From assembly GCA_015486425.1 (NCBI GenBank), contig WFRQ01000286.1, forward strand, positions 1 through 9,228: a stretch of 9,228 nt of DNA. The letters are read 5' to 3'. Position 1 is the stretch's first letter; every line of letters starts with the position of its first letter. The stretch comes from Deltaproteobacteria bacterium. GTDB lineage: Bacteria; Desulfobacterota; Dissulfuribacteria; Dissulfuribacterales; QOAL01. Below are positions 6,538-9,228 of the stretch, piece by piece. Under the pieces are notes generated by a model. That model had not been told where the DNA came from and did no database searches. It worked only from the letters and a program-made list of their open reading frames with translations. The translations under genes and the position numbers were made by a program.

Positions 6538-7631
6538 ACAGACAGCCGGTATGGCGACATTTCCCTGTTTCGTCTCCTGCTGATGTGCTGATAGTGCGTC
6601 GCGCAGTTGATAAAATCGCGCAAAGGCTTGGATTTGCCTCTATGAGACAGGCAGAGGCCGTGCTCGCAGCAAGTGAGTTGGCCCAGAACCATGTTAACAG
6701 CAGAACACTGCATGGCCGCATGGCAATTGGGGGCCTTTTCTGCGGGCAGGCTGCCATGCTGACCATTGTTTCCGTGGATCAGGGGCCTGGAATAGATGAC
6801 GTCAGCATAGCTCTGATGGACGGAAATACCACAGGCGTCAGCTATGGTAATGGTCTTGGCACTGTCAGGCGGCTTTCTGATGATTTTGCAATATGTTCCG
6901 GAACCTATGGGGCATTGCCCTGCGGTTCATGGCCTGATTCCATATATAGATCAGGACAGGATTCTGATAATGGCTCCAAACCTGCAGGCACAATGGTTGC
7001 GGCATCTTTCTGGTGGCCAAGACAGGAAGTGATTCTTCCTGACAATATCAGCCTTTCTGCCTTGATAGCGCCTAAGGCAGGGGAGAGTTTCTGCGGAGAC
7101 GGTGTTCACGTCATTACACGTAATAATTTTTCAAGGATAGTTTTGATGGACGTTCTTGGCCATGGTCCGGAAGCAGCAGAATCTGTGGCCATTGCCAATG
7201 ATATCCTTGATGTTTCAGAGCCAGGTGAAGAATTGACCCAGGTCATCTCCCACCTTGACAGAGGGCTTGCATCCCGGCGCGGCCTTGCAGGTATTTTCAT
7301 GAAGATTGATACAGATGCAGGAGTTGTGCAGACCTGCGGCGTGGGCAATATCAGTGCGTGTTTTTTTGACAGCACCAGGCAGCTTCCCGTAACCTGCCTT
7401 TCCGGGGTTATTGGACAGAACTTCAACTGCAGGAGGCTCATGGTTCAGGATTTTATCTTCAGCCATGAGCTGACCTGTGTAATTTTCTCCGACGGCCTTA
7501 CTGCAACCAGGCTCTTCAAGGAATTCTCCAATGATGATCCCCCTCTGTTCTCCAGCTATATTGCCTTTGAAAGTGCTGTATCAGGGACGGATGACGCATC
7601 GATTATTGTCTGGAAATGGCTGAAAAAATAA
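6525..7631 (+). CDS. Fusion of RsbT-like ATPase domain and RsbX/SpoIIE-type PP2C phosphatase
   Basis: A 368-residue protein with two domains. Residues about 8-165 form an RsbT-like GHKL domain: N-box Glu51 and Asn55 (ELAQN), G1 box DQGPGI at 85-90, GNGLG at 108-112 and GTMVAASFWWP near 155-165. Residues about 175-368 form a PP2C phosphatase of the RsbX/SpoIIE type, with metal-binding acidic motifs GDG (Asp192), MDVLGHG (Asp209), GVGN, FSDG (Asp323) and TDDAS (Asp356, Asp357). Bacillus RsbX is the phosphatase domain alone and resets RsbR and RsbS. The fusion could unite opposing kinase and phosphatase activities, or the ATPase part could serve as a docking domain; both are inference. The start overlaps rsbT by 13 nt and the end overlaps the next gene by 16 nt, indicating coupled translation. 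Confidence 0.9.
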   Translation: MADLNRQPVWRHFPVSSPADVLIVRRAVDKIAQRLGFASMRQAEAVLAASELAQNHVNSRTLHGRMAIGGLFCGQAAMLTIVSVDQGPGIDDVSIALMDGNTTGVSYGNGLGTVRRLSDDFAICSGTYGALPCGSWPDSIYRSGQDSDNGSKPAGTMVAASFWWPRQEVILPDNISLSALIAPKAGESFCGDGVHVITRNNFSRIVLMDVLGHGPEAAESVAIANDILDVSEPGEELTQVISHLDRGLASRRGLAGIFMKIDTDAGVVQTCGVGNISACFFDSTRQLPVTCLSGVIGQNFNCRRLMVQDFIFSHELTCVIFSDGLTATRLFKEFSNDDPPLFSSYIAFESAVSGTDDASIIVWKWLKK

Positions 7632-8953
7632 AGAACAGGCTGCATATTCTCACCCTGGTAATAAAAAATCGCAGGGATATTCCGCGTGTTCGCTCCAAGG
7701 CCAAGCACCTTGGAGAACTGTGCAGAATGGACCGTGTGGACAGGGTCAGGCTCGCTGTTTCCGCATCAGAAATGGCCCGCTATCTTCTGGAGCATTCAGG
7801 CGGAGGTACAGTTTCATTCCTGCTTGTATGCTGCAGTAACACCTGTACTGCAATGAAGGACTGTGCAGGCATTATGCTGGAATTCCAGGGGCGGCACATT
7901 TCCAGGGAAAAAGATGAGGGAAAAAAAGACGGAAATGAGATGCCAAGGCTGTATACCTCACCGCCTATTGAAACCAGAATGCCATTTGCAGGTATCAGAA
8001 AGGCAATGGACAGCCTGAAAATAATAAGTCAGGGCATGAGGGAGCCTGTCAATGTAGAGATGGTCAAGTGGGGGGTACGCAAGTCCTGGAAAGAACTGGC
8101 GGAATCAAACCAATTTTTAAAGAAAAAGCTGTTTCGTGACGCTGAAGAGTCGTTTGTAGCAAATCTCAGGGCCAAGCATGAAGAGGTGCTGAAGCTGTTA
8201 GATGAACTGTCCCTGAAAAACCGGGAGCTGGACAGAGCGAACAGTGAACTCATGCAGCTCAGCAATGATCTTGAGACCCTTACCCATGAACGTACCATGT
8301 CCGAAATTGCACTAAAGGTAGCTGACAGGATCAGAAACCCTGCCACCGCCATAGGTGGTCTTGCACTTATTCTTCTTAAAAAAGCACCAGATGACAGTGG
8401 GTTACGTGAAAAACTTCAGGCTATTTTTCAAGAAGCCAAGCGCCTTGAGAAGATAGTGAAGGATTTTGATTCACTGGCCAACGTAAAGAACAGGGCATTT
8501 GAGAAAATGGATCTGCGCGAAGTTGTCAGCAGCGTGCTTGATACCCTGGGCCCGAGTTTTGAGCAGAAAAATATCACACCGCGTATCAAGATGACTGAAG
8601 ACCCGGTAACAGTGCTGATCAATCCCCAGACCATTAAGGTGGCCCTGCTTCATATCCTGAGAAACGCCATAGAGGCCTCTTCCCGTGATGGTATCATTGA
8701 GGTAACGGTATGGCGCCGAGACGGTCAGCCTTTTATTTCAGTAAAGGATTTCGGCCCTGGTGTCAGCAGTGACGTTATGGAAAAGCTCTTCAGGACCTCT
8801 GTCACCACCAAGGCAACCGGCACAGGCATGGGCCTTATTACAGTGAAACAGATAATGGACGAACACAAGGGGAGCATTGAAATAAACAGCGGCAAGGAAC
8901 ACGGGCCGGGAACAGAAGTGATACTCCTCTTCCCAGTGAGGTGGGGAGAGTAA
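7616..8953 (+). CDS. Histidine-kinase-like protein lacking the acceptor His, with a degenerate RsbT-like domain
   Basis: A 445-residue soluble protein. Residues about 8-155 align with the preceding RsbT-like domains (SEMARYLLEHSGGG, FAGIRKAMDSLKII, VNVEMVKW), but the N-box Asn is Tyr56 and the G1 and G2 boxes are gone, so ATP binding is unlikely. A coiled coil at about 157-228 leads to a dimerisation helix pair. Its H-box reads ADRIRNPATAIGG, with Asp237 where kinases have His. The carboxy-terminal ATPase domain (about 330-442) is intact: N-box HILRNAIEAS (Asn350), G1 DFGPG at 378-382, G2 GTGMGL at 402-407. There is no membrane segment and no receiver domain. It may be a non-canonical kinase, a signalling pseudokinase or a partner of RsbT. 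Last gene of the operon; no response regulator follows within 275 bp. Confidence 0.87.
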   Translation: MAEKIKNRLHILTLVIKNRRDIPRVRSKAKHLGELCRMDRVDRVRLAVSASEMARYLLEHSGGGTVSFLLVCCSNTCTAMKDCAGIMLEFQGRHISREKDEGKKDGNEMPRLYTSPPIETRMPFAGIRKAMDSLKIISQGMREPVNVEMVKWGVRKSWKELAESNQFLKKKLFRDAEESFVANLRAKHEEVLKLLDELSLKNRELDRANSELMQLSNDLETLTHERTMSEIALKVADRIRNPATAIGGLALILLKKAPDDSGLREKLQAIFQEAKRLEKIVKDFDSLANVKNRAFEKMDLREVVSSVLDTLGPSFEQKNITPRIKMTEDPVTVLINPQTIKVALLHILRNAIEASSRDGIIEVTVWRRDGQPFISVKDFGPGVSSDVMEKLFRTSVTTKATGTGMGLITVKQIMDEHKGSIEINSGKEHGPGTEVILLFPVRWGE

Positions 8954-9003
8954 ACTTTTTTGTTGCACCGCCTGGTTTGAAACCCTTAATTTTATCCAAA
9001 AAT

Positions 9004-9045
9004 AGCTCAAAGCTCGAAGCTGAAAGCTCAAGGCTCAAAGCTGAA
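9004..9045. repeat. Degenerate heptamer tandem repeat
   Basis: Six consecutive 7-nt units of the form AGCTSAA (AGCTCAA, AGCTCGA, AGCTGAA, AGCTCAA, GGCTCAA, AGCTGAA) follow the last gene. The first 50 bp after the stop hold nothing else obvious; short tandem repeats of this kind are common in intergenic DNA. Confidence 0.75.
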
Positions 9046-9103
9046 AGTCTCAAAAGACACAAAAGCTGAACCGCTGAACGCTAAGAACGCAAAGGTTTTT
9101 TGC

Positions 9104-9131
9104 TGGTTCCCAAACTCCAGTTTGGGAACCA
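9104..9131. repeat. Perfect 13-bp inverted repeat
   Basis: TGGTTCCCAAACT (9104-9116) and AGTTTGGGAACCA (9119-9131) are exact reverse complements separated by CC. As RNA this folds into a strong hairpin after opening the top base pair. It lacks a following U-run on the plus strand. It could end the operon's transcript, protect its 3' end or be a dispersed REP-like unit. On the minus strand a run of A residues follows, again not a terminator. Confidence 0.65.
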
Positions 9132-9137
9132 CAAACC

Positions 9138-9153
9138 GGAAGCTCCTGCTTCC
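9138..9153. repeat. Second short hairpin next to the 13-bp inverted repeat
   Basis: GGAAGC (9138-9143), loop TCCT, GCTTCC (9148-9153). It lies 6 nt from the longer inverted repeat, so the two may form one composite palindromic unit. The remaining bases to the window end show no supported gene. Confidence 0.5.
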
Positions 9154-9228
9154 CTTGTGCTCATACAATGTCACACGCAGCAAGAGCGGATTTTCATGTT
9201 TGGGGATGACAAGTGCCCCTGTAATGAG

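Noticed and set aside
9196..9228. Possible start of another plus-strand gene at the window edge (MFGDDKCPCNE)
   Set aside because: Only eleven open codons are visible, with a poor ribosome binding site and no recognisable motif.

Overview
The window looks like a chromosomal segment of a Deltaproteobacterium (Desulfobacterota), probably a Desulfobacteraceae-like anaerobe. This rests on the cysteine-rich insertion in AlaRS, the Cys-rich PAS domain, the mid-range base composition and the dispersed palindromic repeats. It is an inference, not an identification.

Layout. (1) 1-107: the first 35 codons of an unrecognised gene on the minus strand, with a plausible sigma70-type promoter. (2) 108-967: about 860 bp with no credible gene. 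It holds a 113-bp imperfect palindrome (475-587) and a 179-bp MITE-like element (670-848). (3) 968-3604: a complete alanyl-tRNA synthetase (alaS). (4) 3629-4502: a two-gene MNT/HEPN toxin-antitoxin pair (mntA-hepT, type VII), starting 24 nt after alaS. (5) 4503-4682: a second copy of the MITE, whose apparent target duplication TAA is the hepT stop codon. (6) 4778-8953: a tight five-gene operon related to the Bacillus stressosome. It encodes RsbR (Cys-rich PAS, coiled coil, STAS), RsbS (STAS), RsbT (serine/threonine kinase), an RsbT-like ATPase domain fused to an RsbX/SpoIIE-type PP2C phosphatase, and a histidine-kinase-like protein. (7) 8954-9228: no gene; a heptamer tandem repeat and two hairpins.

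How the genes may work together. By analogy with the Bacillus and Vibrio stressosomes, RsbR and RsbS would form a sensory complex holding RsbT. A signal through the PAS domain would activate RsbT to phosphorylate Thr residues in the STAS domains, releasing the kinase, and the PP2C domain would reset the system. No RsbU, RsbV, RsbW or sigma factor is present here. The last two genes each carry another RsbT-like domain and are the natural candidates for output. The last protein is odd. Its amino-terminal RsbT-like domain has lost the ATP-binding motifs. Its dimerisation helix has Asp (ADRIRNP) where histidine kinases have the phospho-accepting His (AHEIRNP), yet its carboxy-terminal ATPase domain looks intact. 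This possibly non-canonical output arm is the most interesting part of the window.
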